Of a stretch of DNA of 64,000 nt, positions 27,066-35,895 are shown piece after piece. The DNA lies in contig NZ_JAAOBY010000003.1 of NCBI RefSeq assembly GCF_011365745.1, positions 186,001-250,000 on the forward strand. Direction: 5' to 3'. The notes under the pieces are model-generated. The model saw nothing but the letters and a program-made list of their open reading frames with translations. It was not told the origin of the DNA and did no database searches. Position numbers and translations under genes: made by a program. The first letter of the stretch is position 1; every line of letters starts with the position of its first letter. Origin of the DNA: Flavobacterium turcicum. GTDB lineage: Bacteria; Bacteroidota; Bacteroidia; Flavobacteriales; Flavobacteriaceae.

Positions 27066-28145
27066 TTATTTTACATGTACGTCTACATCCACATTCATTC
27101 CTGGTCGAAGCAATTTTATTTTTTCAGGATCGTTTGATGCGTCCAGACTAATTTTTACTGGCAAACGTTGAATGGTTTTTACAAAATTTCCTGTAGCATT
27201 ATCAGGCGGAAGTAATGAAAAACGAGATCCTGTTGCAGGTGAAAATGAAGTTATGGTTCCTTGAAATAAATAACCAGGATAGGCATCTACTTTTACGGTT
27301 ACCTTTTGACCTTTAACCATTTTGTTCAATTGCGTTTCTTTAAAATTAGCAATTACCCAAGCTTCTTGGTTATTGATGATGTAAAATAATGATTGTCCCG
27401 GTTGTACTAATTGCCCAGGTTGAATGTCAATTTTAGATACTTGACCATCAATTGCAGCAGTTACAACCGTGTAGGTTAAGTTCAATTTTGCTGCTTCCAA
27501 TTGTGCTTGCGCTTTTTTGATGTTTGCAGCGGCCACTTCGGTTTGCTTGCTTGAAACTTTTGATTTGGCAATAATAACTGATTTTTGAAAAGCAGTAGCT
27601 CGTTCTTGTTGTTTCAGAATTTTGATTTGATTTTCGGCTTCTAATTTAGCAGCAAGCGCTTGCTCGTATTGTTGTTTAGTAATCGAATGACTTTTATATA
27701 AATTTTCGTAACGGATAAAATCGCTAGAAACTCTGTCTAAACGAATTTTAGCCGACTCAATATTGCCGCCTGCAGAAAGTACGTTAGCATCTGAAACCGA
27801 TATGCTAGCCAAAGCACTACCGATGTCTGCTTTTGAGACTTCAAGATTTCCTTCGGCACCAATTAATGCGGCGGTAGCTTCGTCAATTTTAAGTAAATAA
27901 TCTCTTTTATCGATAGTAAAAAGCGTGTCGCCTTTTTTTACAAAATCATTGTCTTTGATGTACACTTTATCAACGTAGCCAGAAACCCTCGGGATTATGG
28001 GGTTCATATTTTTTTCAATTTGAGCATCATCAGTTTCCTCATGAGCTTGTGAATGCATGTATTTGTATGTACCATACGTCCCACCCAAAACTACCAGAGC
28101 TACAAGGATAATGATGAATTTTTTGTTTGTTTTTTTCTTTTCCAT
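27066..28145 (-). CDS. emrA: HlyD/EmrA-type membrane fusion protein
   Basis: 359 residues: one N-terminal membrane helix (about 9-26), a lipoyl-like half motif (IPRVSGYVDKVYIKDNDFVKKGDTLF), a long alpha-helical coiled-coil hairpin (about 95-215) rich in Ala, Lys and Glu, then the second half motif (GQVSKIDIQPGQLVQPGQSL) and a beta-barrel domain. It links the inner-membrane MFS pump to TolC. Lies 10 bases after tolC and 63 before the permease gene. Confidence 0.93.
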   Translation of the reverse strand: MEKKKTNKKFIIILVALVVLGGTYGTYKYMHSQAHEETDDAQIEKNMNPIIPRVSGYVDKVYIKDNDFVKKGDTLFTIDKRDYLLKIDEATAALIGAEGNLEVSKADIGSALASISVSDANVLSAGGNIESAKIRLDRVSSDFIRYENLYKSHSITKQQYEQALAAKLEAENQIKILKQQERATAFQKSVIIAKSKVSSKQTEVAAANIKKAQAQLEAAKLNLTYTVVTAAIDGQVSKIDIQPGQLVQPGQSLFYIINNQEAWVIANFKETQLNKMVKGQKVTVKVDAYPGYLFQGTITSFSPATGSRFSLLPPDNATGNFVKTIQRLPVKISLDASNDPEKIKLLRPGMNVDVDVHVK

Positions 28146-28155
28146 GGTAGTATAA

Positions 28156-29478
28156 TTATTTTTGAGCTAATGTGAATGATTGTGATAACTGTCCTGTTAC
28201 TGCAAGTAACTCGTAATATTTTTGGATGGTATTAGCGCGAGCCAAAGCTTTGTTTATGGTTGCATTGAGTTGCTCTACATCAGCTTCTAACAAATCGTTG
28301 GTGTCTGATAAGCCGTTGTCGTATTTGTCTTTAACAATACGGTAGTTTTCGCTAGCTTGTTCCTGAGCTTCATTGTAAACTAAGCTTTGTTTTACTGCAA
28401 GTTCATAATCTTCGATTGCTTTATGAACTTGAACTTTGATGTAATCTACAAGTAGTGCTTCATTACTTTGAACCTCAGATAATCTGTTTTCGGCTAGTTT
28501 TACCATGGTCGCATTTTTAACTAGTGCACTCAAATCGTATGATATTCCTACTCCAATATTCATTGCATTTTGAACCGTAATTACATTGCTTAGGTCTAAT
28601 GCCGTGTAACCGCCTACAATTGCTAAAGTAGGGTAGTAGGCACTTTTAGCGATTTTAATGTTTGTTTCGCTCGCTTTGCTCTTGAGTCGAATGGATTGTA
28701 AGTCCTTACGATTTTCGAGTGCTGGTAGGTCATTGTCAGGGACATTATTCATTTGAAAATCAGCAAAATCAGCTTCGCGAATTTCAAGTTGCGTATCCGG
28801 ACTTAATTTTAAAAGTGTGGTTAAGTAAAAATTGATTGTCTTTAAATTATTAGAAGCTTCATCTAATGACAACTGTATTTTAGAAACTTGTAACTTGGCT
28901 TTCAATAAATCATTGCGAGGAATGATTTCATTTTTTTCCAATTCAATAAAATCTTTTACACGCTGCTTGGCACTTTTTTGGTTTTCCTTTAAAAGTTCAA
29001 TTGTTTTTTGAGCTTTGTATAGGCTAGCGTAATATTCAATAACACGCAATGCAACATCTTCTTTTGTTTGCAATGATGTAGCCATTTCTGCTTGGTACAA
29101 TTGGTCTTGTGCTTTAATTCCGTTTTGAATTTTAAAGCCCGAAAAAACAGGTATAGCAGCCGTTATTTGACCCACCATCAATTGGTTCACTGCAGGTACT
29201 GGACCATTATTATCCTGATTTAATTTGAAATTTACTGATGCATTAGTCAATCGTTGGTATTGGCCAGACGATTTTAAGTCGGGGTATTGATTGTTTTTTG
29301 CGGCTTGTAATTCCAGTTTTTTAGACTGTACCTTTGTATTGGCAAGCGATACTTCGTTGCTTTTGTCCCAAGCTTTGTTTATTGCCTCACTTAGGCTTAA
29401 ACTTGTTTTTTCTTGTGCCCCAACGGACGAAATTCCGATAAAGAACATCCCATAGAGCATGATTTGACTAACTTTCAT
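28156..29478 (-). CDS. TolC family outer-membrane efflux protein
   Basis: 440 residues with a signal peptide (MKVSQIMLYGMFFIGISSVGAQ) and two homologous helical halves typical of TolC/OEP proteins (LSLSEAINKAWDKSNEVSLAN... and IKIAKSAYYPTLAIVGGYTALD...; C-terminal YRIVKDKYDNGLSDTNDLLEAD). Forms the outer-membrane duct of the tripartite pump. Its start overlaps the end of the regulator gene by 11 bases. Confidence 0.92.
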   Translation of the reverse strand: MKVSQIMLYGMFFIGISSVGAQEKTSLSLSEAINKAWDKSNEVSLANTKVQSKKLELQAAKNNQYPDLKSSGQYQRLTNASVNFKLNQDNNGPVPAVNQLMVGQITAAIPVFSGFKIQNGIKAQDQLYQAEMATSLQTKEDVALRVIEYYASLYKAQKTIELLKENQKSAKQRVKDFIELEKNEIIPRNDLLKAKLQVSKIQLSLDEASNNLKTINFYLTTLLKLSPDTQLEIREADFADFQMNNVPDNDLPALENRKDLQSIRLKSKASETNIKIAKSAYYPTLAIVGGYTALDLSNVITVQNAMNIGVGISYDLSALVKNATMVKLAENRLSEVQSNEALLVDYIKVQVHKAIEDYELAVKQSLVYNEAQEQASENYRIVKDKYDNGLSDTNDLLEADVEQLNATINKALARANTIQKYYELLAVTGQLSQSFTLAQK

Positions 29479-30094
29479 AGATAAGAAGTGCTTTTATTGT
29501 TTGTTGAATGTGCTGGGTCAAGTTGGTTTTGATATAGTTGTTGTAAAGATCCTCTGTTTTGAGTTGAAGGAGGTTTTCAAAAAAAGGCTTATTCATATGA
29601 AAATGAAAAAATGTGCCTAAAATTGTTGGAGTTATTAAAGGTATAATGACATCCTTTCTGAAAATTCCTTTTTGTTGGCCTTCTTGAATGATAGCTTCTA
29701 ACGCTTTTAAATTTCCTTTGCGCAATTCGGTAAAAACTTCAAGGTTTTGCTCTCTTTTTTTTGATGAAAATTCAAAGTGTAAAATGCGATAAATCCCTTT
29801 ATTAGAACTAATTCTACTAATATAGAGTTCGATTAGTTTATTGATTTTTTCTAGAGGTTGTAAATCTTCTTGCAATAAATTTTCGAGTTGTTTTTTTAGG
29901 TCGGTTGTTCGGTAAATTAAAAGTGCTTCAAGCAAGCGCTCCTTTGAACCAAAATAATATGAGACCATGGCGATATTAATCTGCGCTAATTTGGCAATAG
30001 CACGTATCGAAGTGCCATCAAAACCTTTTTCAGCAAAAAGGGTTTCGGCAACTTGTAAAATTTGAATTTGCTTGTCGTTGAAATTGGATGTCAC
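29468..30094 (-). CDS. TetR/AcrR family repressor of the efflux operon
   Basis: 208 residues. The N-terminal TetR helix-turn-helix (about 7-53) reads QIQILQVAETLFAEKGFDGT...IAMVSYYFGSKERLLEALL, followed by an all-helical ligand-binding domain with no specific motif. The start is GTG at 30094; no ATG occurs until residue 43, which would remove the HTH. First gene of the TolC-HlyD-MFS operon, overlapping tolC by 11 bases. Two tandem palindromes lie just upstream, suggesting autorepression of the whole operon. Confidence 0.92.
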   Translation of the reverse strand: MTSNFNDKQIQILQVAETLFAEKGFDGTSIRAIAKLAQINIAMVSYYFGSKERLLEALLIYRTTDLKKQLENLLQEDLQPLEKINKLIELYISRISSNKGIYRILHFEFSSKKREQNLEVFTELRKGNLKALEAIIQEGQQKGIFRKDVIIPLITPTILGTFFHFHMNKPFFENLLQLKTEDLYNNYIKTNLTQHIQQTIKALLIYES

Positions 30095-30116
30095 GCGTTT
30101 TCTTCTTTTCCTTGTA

Positions 30117-30154
30117 CAAATTTAAACAGTTGTTTAATTTAAACAGTTGTTTAA
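30117..30154 (-). promoter_or_regulatory. promoter and tandem palindromic operator of efflux operon
   Basis: Two identical 17-base units (30121-30137 and 30138-30154), each containing the palindrome TTAAACA-GT-TGTTTAA, lie 27-60 bases upstream of the regulator start. On the minus strand a -7 element TAAATTTG (30124-30117) overlaps the end of the proximal copy. A dimeric TetR protein binding each palindrome would block the promoter. Inference from position and symmetry. Confidence 0.7.
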
Positions 30155-30359
30155 TTTTTTTTAACATGCATTTAACGCTTTTTTAGCAAGATAGAAGTCC
30201 GGATAAATTTTAAAATGAATTTTGAATTGTAAAAATAATGTAGTTCATAAATATTTGAATTCAAGAATGTTATTACGCTATATTTATTTGCTTTTAGTTT
30301 GTTGTGTCAAATTGTGAATATCTATTTTTTGGTTCTGCTTTTTTATTAATTCGAAAATT

Positions 30360-30367
30360 TATCTTTG
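30360..30367 (+). promoter_or_regulatory. candidate TAnnTTTG promoter for the DUF4494 gene
   Basis: TATCTTTG lies 28 bases before the ATG at 30396; exact -7 consensus. A T-rich TTTTTTGG about 28 bases upstream is a poor -33 match. Confidence 0.5.
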
Positions 30368-30395
30368 ACGACCTTAAAAAAAAATAGAGAAAAAG

Positions 30396-30941
30396 ATGAG
30401 CACAATTTGGTACGAATGCAAAGTAAAATATAGAAAAACAGATGAAAGTGGTGTTCAAAAAATGGCAAATGAACCTTATTTAGTTGATGCTTTGTCGTAT
30501 ACGGAAGCAGAGAGCAGAATAAACGAAGAAATGTCGGCATACATCAGTGAAGAGTTTAAAATAACAACAATTAAGGTTGCTAATTACGCCGAAATTCATC
30601 CTTTTGAAAATGCGGACCGTTGGTTTAGATCTAAAGTTTCGTTACTTGCTTACGATGAAGAAAGTGGAAAAGAGCGCAAAACCAATATGTATCTTTTGGT
30701 TCAAGCCAATGATGTAAAAGAAGCGTACGATAATACGGTTACTGTAATGAAAGGTACTATGGGCGATTACACGATTCCAGCTATTGCCGAATCACCAATA
30801 CTGGATGTTTTTCCTTATTTTAGTGGAGAAGAAGAAGATTTAGAAAAAATTGAAAAGTTTAATGCAATAAAAGCATCAAAGCCTGAAGTAGAAGCGGAAG
30901 TAATCGACCATATGGAATTTGTAACTGAAGAAGTTGAGTAA
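30396..30941 (+). CDS. DUF4494 domain protein
   Basis: 181 residues, cytosolic, no signal peptide. MSTIWYECKVKYRKTDESG followed by PYLVDALSYTEAESRINEEM is the DUF4494 signature, a family seen in Bacteroidota with no known function. The C-terminus (about 145-181) is acidic. It stands alone with its own promoter and a strong terminator. Confidence 0.88.
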   Translation: MSTIWYECKVKYRKTDESGVQKMANEPYLVDALSYTEAESRINEEMSAYISEEFKITTIKVANYAEIHPFENADRWFRSKVSLLAYDEESGKERKTNMYLLVQANDVKEAYDNTVTVMKGTMGDYTIPAIAESPILDVFPYFSGEEEDLEKIEKFNAIKASKPEVEAEVIDHMEFVTEEVE

Positions 30942-30968
30942 ATTCAGAAGAGAAGAATAAAGTTGAAA

Positions 30969-31015
30969 TGCAATCAAAAATTGTCAAAACGTACAATTTT
31001 TGATTGCATTTTTTT
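30969..31015 (+). terminator. intrinsic terminator after DUF4494 gene
   Basis: Perfect 16-bp stem (30969-30984 and 30993-31008) with an 8-base loop, followed by a run of T. Can also serve the convergent acetyltransferase gene. Confidence 0.9.
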
Positions 31016-31039
31016 TAAGCTACGTAAAAAAAATAGGCG

Positions 31040-31555
31040 TTACTTTAATACTTTTTCAAATGCCTTTCTGGCGCTTCCTCTAAAGTAGACTTCGCCACAA
31101 TAACTATAGCCTAATTTTTCAAACAAATGTAGCATGGGTAAGTTGTCAAAGTTTGTGTCGGCTTTGATGCTGAAAATATGTTGTTGCATAGCATAGTTTT
31201 CTATTTCAGTCATTATTTTTTTTGCCAAGCCTTTCCCAAGTTGTTCTTGTGCAATTGCTACACGATGAATGACTACAAAATCTTGATTCGAGAGCCATTT
31301 GCCTTCAATGGCTTCATAAGCAGGTTCATAGTTGATGATCAAAGCGCAATATCCAACTATTGTATGATTTTCTAGAAGTACAAATCCATAACCTTGATTA
31401 ATATCGTTTTCTAAAACAGTAGGGTTGGGGTAGCCGTCTTGCCATTGTGTACTTCCATCTGTTTTTCGACGCACAATTGCATCGGCTAAAATTTCCCAGA
31501 TAAATGTATGATCAGCAGTTGTAGCTTTTTTAAATTGATAATTGGTTGAATTCAT
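31040..31555 (-). CDS. GNAT family N-acetyltransferase
   Basis: 171 residues with the GNAT fold: VIHRVAIAQEQLGKGLAKKIMTEIE (about 95-119, acetyl-CoA loop QLGKGLA) and IKADTNFDNLPMLHLFEKLGYSYCGEVYF (about 134-162). N-terminal FKKATTADHTFIWEILADAI is typical. Substrate unknown. Confidence 0.88.
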   Translation of the reverse strand: MNSTNYQFKKATTADHTFIWEILADAIVRRKTDGSTQWQDGYPNPTVLENDINQGYGFVLLENHTIVGYCALIINYEPAYEAIEGKWLSNQDFVVIHRVAIAQEQLGKGLAKKIMTEIENYAMQQHIFSIKADTNFDNLPMLHLFEKLGYSYCGEVYFRGSARKAFEKVLK

Positions 31556-31592
31556 GCTTGTATGTTTTGATTTGGATTTATCTTAAAACAAA

Positions 31593-31629
31593 GATTGCGA
31601 ATTTTGTTTGAGGAACAAAATTCGCAATC
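31593..31629 (-). terminator. hairpin terminator after PEGA lipoprotein gene
   Basis: Perfect 16-bp inverted repeat (31593-31608 and 31614-31629) with a 5-base loop; on the minus strand it is followed by TTTGTTTT. Lies between the PEGA lipoprotein stop and the GNAT start. Confidence 0.75.
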
Positions 31630-31660
31630 AAGCATTACAATTCTTTTAGGACATAGGGTT

Positions 31661-32128
31661 TTATTGTGCGCTACTCAATTGACCTACTTTGTTCCAGTTA
31701 GGATCAACCTCTAAAGCTACAGCAACATAAACGTCTCCTTTTTTGTAATTGAAAGCAGTTCCTTTTGTCATTTCGGCATTTACTTGTTTTGGTGTTAGGT
31801 TGTAAATTGCTCCAGTAACCGGATCAATAATTAAACCTACAAGTCCACCAATCAAAATATTTCCTAAATACCAAGCATTGAATTTTTTAGTTAAGGTAGT
31901 TTGATAGTTTTTGTAACCGTCTAATTTAATTAAAACTTCGTGTTCGCTTTTACGAGAAAGTTTTATTTCGAAAGGTGTTTTTCCCACTTCAACTTCATCA
32001 ACTAAAATAGTAGCTTGGCTTGGGTTACTCTCGAATTTTACATTTTGTTTTGAACCTGAAACAATAGTTGCACAGCTGGAGCATAAAAGCACAAAAGCTA
32101 AAGAGGCAGAAATAAATGATTTTTTCAT
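31661..32128 (-). CDS. PEGA domain lipoprotein
   Basis: 155 residues with a lipoprotein signal (MKKSFISASLAFVLLCSSC, lipobox Cys19), a PEGA domain (about 30-70: QNVKFESNPSQATILVDEVEVGKTPFEIKL...) and a hydrophobic stretch (about 92-112, IGGLVGLIIDPVTGAIY). PEGA domains are surface beta-domains of unknown ligand. It lies 14 bases after another small lipoprotein gene in the same direction, so the two are probably co-expressed. Confidence 0.82.
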   Translation of the reverse strand: MKKSFISASLAFVLLCSSCATIVSGSKQNVKFESNPSQATILVDEVEVGKTPFEIKLSRKSEHEVLIKLDGYKNYQTTLTKKFNAWYLGNILIGGLVGLIIDPVTGAIYNLTPKQVNAEMTKGTAFNYKKGDVYVAVALEVDPNWNKVGQLSSAQ

Positions 32129-32142
32129 TTTGTAAATTATAA

Positions 32143-32529
32143 TTAGTTAATTTGAATTTGATATTGGTCTAGTTGAGTCACATCGCCTTGGTAAGAATAA
32201 AAATCAACTTTTATTCGGTAGCATGACGAACCAAAAAAATTAGGTTCTTTTTTTTCAGTGACCTTAATTACATTGGCTCCGTTTTGTCGTGCAATTTTAC
32301 GAGCATTAATTAAATTGCTATTAAAATCACAATCAGTAGAAAAACCAGTGTCACCATACGAAGCTGTCCCTATTTTTTGTGCTCCAGAAGGGACTTCGTT
32401 TTTTAAATCAAGTATTGCTACTTTCTGGTCCATAGAAATTGGCGCTAGTTGGGTAGTGAAATTAGATTTAATACTTGCTCCACAACTAACTAATGCTAGA
32501 GTAATAGCACTAAGAATTAATTTTCGCAT
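32143..32529 (-). CDS. small hypothetical lipoprotein
   Basis: From ATG 32529 (MRKLILSAITLALVSC, Cys16 lipobox) a 128-residue lipoprotein. The frame is open to 32577, but the upstream residues would spoil the signal peptide. The mature part contains VAILDLKNEVPSGAQKIGTASYGDTGFSTDC and ARKIARQNGANVIKVTEKK, resembling the conserved core of small Bacteroidota lipoproteins with a Gly-Ala-Asn pattern; function unknown. Upstream of the PEGA lipoprotein gene. Confidence 0.72.
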   Translation of the reverse strand: MRKLILSAITLALVSCGASIKSNFTTQLAPISMDQKVAILDLKNEVPSGAQKIGTASYGDTGFSTDCDFNSNLINARKIARQNGANVIKVTEKKEPNFFGSSCYRIKVDFYSYQGDVTQLDQYQIQIN

Positions 32530-32577
32530 AACGTTTCGTTTCAATTTTTCCGTAAATATAGGTGATTTGTCGTACAC

Positions 32578-32837
32578 GAAAAATAAAATTTATTAAAAAG
32601 GTGTTGACTCTTTTTTATACTTTTTGTCTTGCTAAATTTTGCTTTTCAAAGACATATCTGTCTTTCAATAATGAATAAGTTTGTTAAGTAATCAACGGTT
32701 CGTGATCCGCCATGCTTGCAGTCTAAATTCTTTTCTGAAGATTATCGCTTTTAACTTGGCACTTACAAATGTCATCTTGTCATATTATTTTATGTCATTT
32801 TTAATACAAACTGACAATTTACAGAGCTGTTTTGTAT
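32578..32837. other. non-coding gap upstream of dnaK
   Basis: No gene seen. Contains one small hairpin (AAAGACA-TATC-TGTCTTT, 32648-32665) of unknown purpose. The remainder is AT-rich with no convincing -7 element for dnaK; the best promoter candidate is the sigma-54-like site just beyond. Confidence 0.5.
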
Positions 32838-32852
32838 TGGCATAAAGATTGA
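32838..32852 (+). promoter_or_regulatory. sigma-54-like promoter upstream of dnaK
   Basis: TGGCATAAAGATTGA keeps the GG and TTG at the spacing of the RpoN consensus (TGGCA-N6-TTGC), differing only in the final C. It ends 55 bases before the dnaK ATG. No TAnnTTTG element is seen in the same interval. Confidence 0.4.
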
Positions 32853-32907
32853 CTTACGGACAGCAAGTAATATAACTGAATATACAATAAAATTAAATAT
32901 ATTAAAA

Positions 32908-34794
32908 ATGGGTAAAATAATCGGAATTGATTTAGGTACGACCAACTCTTGTGTTTCTGTAATGGAAGGTAACGAAGCAGTTGTTATCCCTAACGCAGAA
33001 GGAAAAAGAACAACACCATCTATCATCGCTTTTGTTGAAGGTGGAGAAATTAAAGTAGGTGATCCTGCAAAGAGACAAGCAGTAACTAATCCAACTAAGA
33101 CTATTGCTTCTATCAAACGTTTTATGGGACAAGGTTTTGGCGAAGTTTCTACTGAGGCAAAAAGAGTTCCTTACAGCATCGTAAAAGGAGATAACAATAC
33201 ACCACGTGTTGATATTGACGGTCGTTTGTATACTGCACAAGAATTGTCAGCAATGACTCTTCAAAAAATGAAAAAAACTGCTGAAGACTACTTAGGTCAA
33301 ACGGTAACTGAAGCGGTTATTACTGTACCAGCATATTTTAATGATGCACAACGTCAAGCTACTAAAGAAGCTGGAGAAATTGCAGGTCTTAAAGTAATGC
33401 GTATCATCAACGAACCAACTGCAGCTGCATTAGCTTACGGATTAGATAAAAAAGGTACTGACCAAAAAATTGCTGTTTACGATTTAGGTGGAGGTACATT
33501 TGATATCTCGGTTCTTGAATTAGGTGACGGAGTTTTCGAAGTATTGTCTACAAACGGAGATACTCACTTAGGAGGAGACGATTTTGATCAAGTAATTATT
33601 GATTGGTTAGCTGACGAATTCAAATCTGAAGAAGGTATTGATTTACGTTTAGATCCAATGTCTTTACAAAGAATTAAAGAAGCTGCTGAGAAAGCTAAAA
33701 TTGAATTATCAGCTTCTGCAGAAACTGAAATCAACTTGCCATACGTTACAGCTACGGCTTCAGGACCAAAACACTTAGTTAAAAAATTATCTCGTTCAAA
33801 ATTTGAGCAATTATCAGATACTTTAGTAAAACGTTCTATGGAGCCAGTTGCTAGAGCTTTGAAAGATGCTGGTTTAACAGTTTCTGATATTGACGAAGTT
33901 ATCCTTGTAGGAGGTTCTACTCGTATGCCAAGAATTGCAGAAGAAGTTGAAAAATTCTTCGGTAAAAAAGCATCTAAAGGAGTAAACCCTGATGAGGTTG
34001 TTGCAATTGGAGCAGCTATTCAAGGTGGAGTTCTTTCTGGAGATGTAAAAGATGTATTGTTACTTGACGTTACACCTTTATCTTTAGGTATCGAAACAAT
34101 GGGTGGTGTTATGACTGTTTTGATCGAAGCAAACACAACTATCCCAACTAAAAAATCACAAGTTTTCTCAACTGCTGCTGATTCTCAACCATCTGTTGAA
34201 TTACACGTATTACAAGGTGCAAGAGCAATGGCTGCTGATAACAAAACTATTGGTCGTTTCCATTTAGATGGTATTCCACCAGCACCAAGAGGAGTTCCAC
34301 AAATCGAAGTTTCTTTCGATATCGATGCTAATGGTATCATCAAAGTAACTGCTACTGATAAAGGAACTGGTAAATCTCACGATATTCGTATCGAGGCTTC
34401 TTCTGGATTAACTTCTGAAGAAATCGAGAAAATGAAACAAGATGCAGAAGCTAATGCTGAGTCTGATAAAATTGCTAGAGCAAGAGCAGAAAAATTGAAT
34501 GAGGCAGATTCTACAATCTTCCAAACTGAATCTCAATTGAAAGAGTTAGGAGATAAAATCTCTGACGAAAACAAAACTGCTATTGAATATGCTTTAACTG
34601 AATTGAGAATGGCACACCAATCTCAAGATCTTGATGCAATTCAAAAAGGTTTAGACAATGTAAATGCAGCTTGGAAAACAGCTACTGAGGCTATGTATGC
34701 TCAAGGAGAACAAGGTCAAGGTGCTGCTCAACCACAAGGTGAAGCTACTCAAGGAGATAACGTTGAAGACGTTGAATTCGAAGAAGTAAAATAA
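32908..34794 (+). CDS. dnaK: molecular chaperone DnaK (Hsp70)
   Basis: 628 residues. The ATPase domain begins [20 protein letters not shown] and has [19 protein letters not shown] (about 189-207) and [17 protein letters not shown] (about 331-347). Next come the linker [12 protein letters not shown], the substrate-binding domain and a helical lid, ending in the usual acidic [10 protein letters not shown]. Folds proteins with DnaJ and GrpE, which are not in this window. Codons are strongly biased, consistent with high expression. Confidence 0.99.
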   Translation: MGKIIGIDLGTTNSCVSVMEGNEAVVIPNAEGKRTTPSIIAFVEGGEIKVGDPAKRQAVTNPTKTIASIKRFMGQGFGEVSTEAKRVPYSIVKGDNNTPRVDIDGRLYTAQELSAMTLQKMKKTAEDYLGQTVTEAVITVPAYFNDAQRQATKEAGEIAGLKVMRIINEPTAAALAYGLDKKGTDQKIAVYDLGGGTFDISVLELGDGVFEVLSTNGDTHLGGDDFDQVIIDWLADEFKSEEGIDLRLDPMSLQRIKEAAEKAKIELSASAETEINLPYVTATASGPKHLVKKLSRSKFEQLSDTLVKRSMEPVARALKDAGLTVSDIDEVILVGGSTRMPRIAEEVEKFFGKKASKGVNPDEVVAIGAAIQGGVLSGDVKDVLLLDVTPLSLGIETMGGVMTVLIEANTTIPTKKSQVFSTAADSQPSVELHVLQGARAMAADNKTIGRFHLDGIPPAPRGVPQIEVSFDIDANGIIKVTATDKGTGKSHDIRIEASSGLTSEEIEKMKQDAEANAESDKIARARAEKLNEADSTIFQTESQLKELGDKISDENKTAIEYALTELRMAHQSQDLDAIQKGLDNVNAAWKTATEAMYAQGEQGQGAAQPQGEATQGDNVEDVEFEEVK

Positions 34795-34842
34795 TAATTT
34801 CCAGTAGAGATAGACTTCTGTCTGTCTTTACTGTTGATTTAA

Positions 34843-34878
34843 AAACCGTTTGCCATTGGCAGACGGTTTTTTTTTGCC
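34843..34878. terminator. terminator between dnaK and blh
   Basis: 12-bp stem with one G-T pair (34843-34854 and 34858-34869) followed by a run of T on the plus strand and preceded by A-rich sequence, between convergent genes. Confidence 0.85.
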
Positions 34879-35784
34879 TTATTTTTTTGGAACTACTGCA
34901 GAGTGATGAAACATGGTACTGATAACTGCCGCATGCGGAAATGTAATAGCTGCTAAAAATGAGAAAAACAAAGCGTTAAACAGTTGTTCTTGCTCTGAAA
35001 AATAGTAATAGATTACTACGATACCTATTATAGAAACAAACCAGTATAAAGCTGCATTTTTACAATAATTTATAAAATTAGCAGTGGTATATGTTCCATC
35101 TAAAAAACGAATTTGATCCATTATTGATGGTATACTGTGCCAAATAACAAAGTAAATAGCAAAACCCCAAATCAAACTTGATGATTTAAAAATAATGGCA
35201 TACAAAAGGATGTAAAAACATTCTTGTAGTATATTTTGGATCTGATTTTTGTTTTGCAGATAAACTACAGAGCACAAGCTTAAAAAGAGTGCTAAAACAA
35301 TTCCGAATAATAAATCAAAGTATGTTGTTGGTACTTTAAGTTGGCAAATGTTTATAATAATTTCTTGAACTTGTTCTTTATGAAAAATAAACAACAGCGA
35401 TAAAATGAGTAGGCCATAAATAATTTGAAAAGCAAAAGTAAACCATTTACCGTATTGTAATAGGGTTTGTTGCCATTCTTGCTCCCCAAAATGGTAGGCA
35501 CTAACTAGTATGAATAATAATAGTGCAAATTGTGGTATTAAATAAAAAAGTACAATTCCGCAAAGCACCACTACTATGTAATAAGATAATACTTTTAGCC
35601 AAGATTTTTTTTGTTTATCATTTTTAATAGTTTTAATTAACATCAAATCATTCGCTCCGTGCAAGATTCCAAAAGTAAAAATTAAGAAAAAACCTAAATA
35701 TATTTGTTTTGAATCTGATAGATAGGAATCTAGCCATAATCCAAAAAAGCTTGCTACCATTGCGATATTCGAATATTTGCGCAT
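34879..35784 (-). CDS. blh: Brp/Blh-type beta-carotene 15,15'-dioxygenase
   Basis: From ATG 35784 (MRKYSNIAMVASFFG), 301 residues with about eight membrane segments. Conserved histidine motifs of the family are visible: TFGILHGANDLMLIK (about 39-53), VSAYHFGEQEWQQ (about 94-106), IWHSIPSIMDQI and FPHAAVISTMFHHS near the C-terminus; these should bind iron. It cleaves beta-carotene to two retinal molecules, supplying the chromophore for the divergently transcribed rhodopsin gene. A longer frame begins at a TTG (35814), inside the upstream inverted repeat region, and is unlikely. Confidence 0.92.
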   Translation of the reverse strand: MRKYSNIAMVASFFGLWLDSYLSDSKQIYLGFFLIFTFGILHGANDLMLIKTIKNDKQKKSWLKVLSYYIVVVLCGIVLFYLIPQFALLLFILVSAYHFGEQEWQQTLLQYGKWFTFAFQIIYGLLILSLLFIFHKEQVQEIIINICQLKVPTTYFDLLFGIVLALFLSLCSVVYLQNKNQIQNILQECFYILLYAIIFKSSSLIWGFAIYFVIWHSIPSIMDQIRFLDGTYTTANFINYCKNAALYWFVSIIGIVVIYYYFSEQEQLFNALFFSFLAAITFPHAAVISTMFHHSAVVPKK

Positions 35785-35840
35785 AAAAAATAATTTTTGT
35801 TTAAAATTACGCAAAAATATTTAAACAAAAATTATTTTTT
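35785..35840. repeat. perfect 21-bp inverted repeat between blh and rhodopsin gene
   Basis: Arms at 35785-35805 and 35820-35840 are perfect reverse complements separated by 14 bases. The left arm abuts the blh start codon, and the right arm ends 15 bases before the rhodopsin -7 element. A TATTTTTG (minus strand, 35819-35812) lies in the loop and could be the blh -7 element. Possible operator shared by both genes, or an RNA hairpin. Confidence 0.7.
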
Positions 35841-35855
35841 GTGTTTAACATTTTC

Positions 35856-35863
35856 TATATTTG
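35856..35863 (+). promoter_or_regulatory. candidate TAnnTTTG promoter for rhodopsin gene
   Basis: TATATTTG lies 32 bases before the rhodopsin ATG. A TTTTTTG ends 14 bases upstream, shorter than the usual spacer. Confidence 0.5.
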
Positions 35864-35895
35864 GATAAACAAAACCATTTAAAAACTATTATTTT

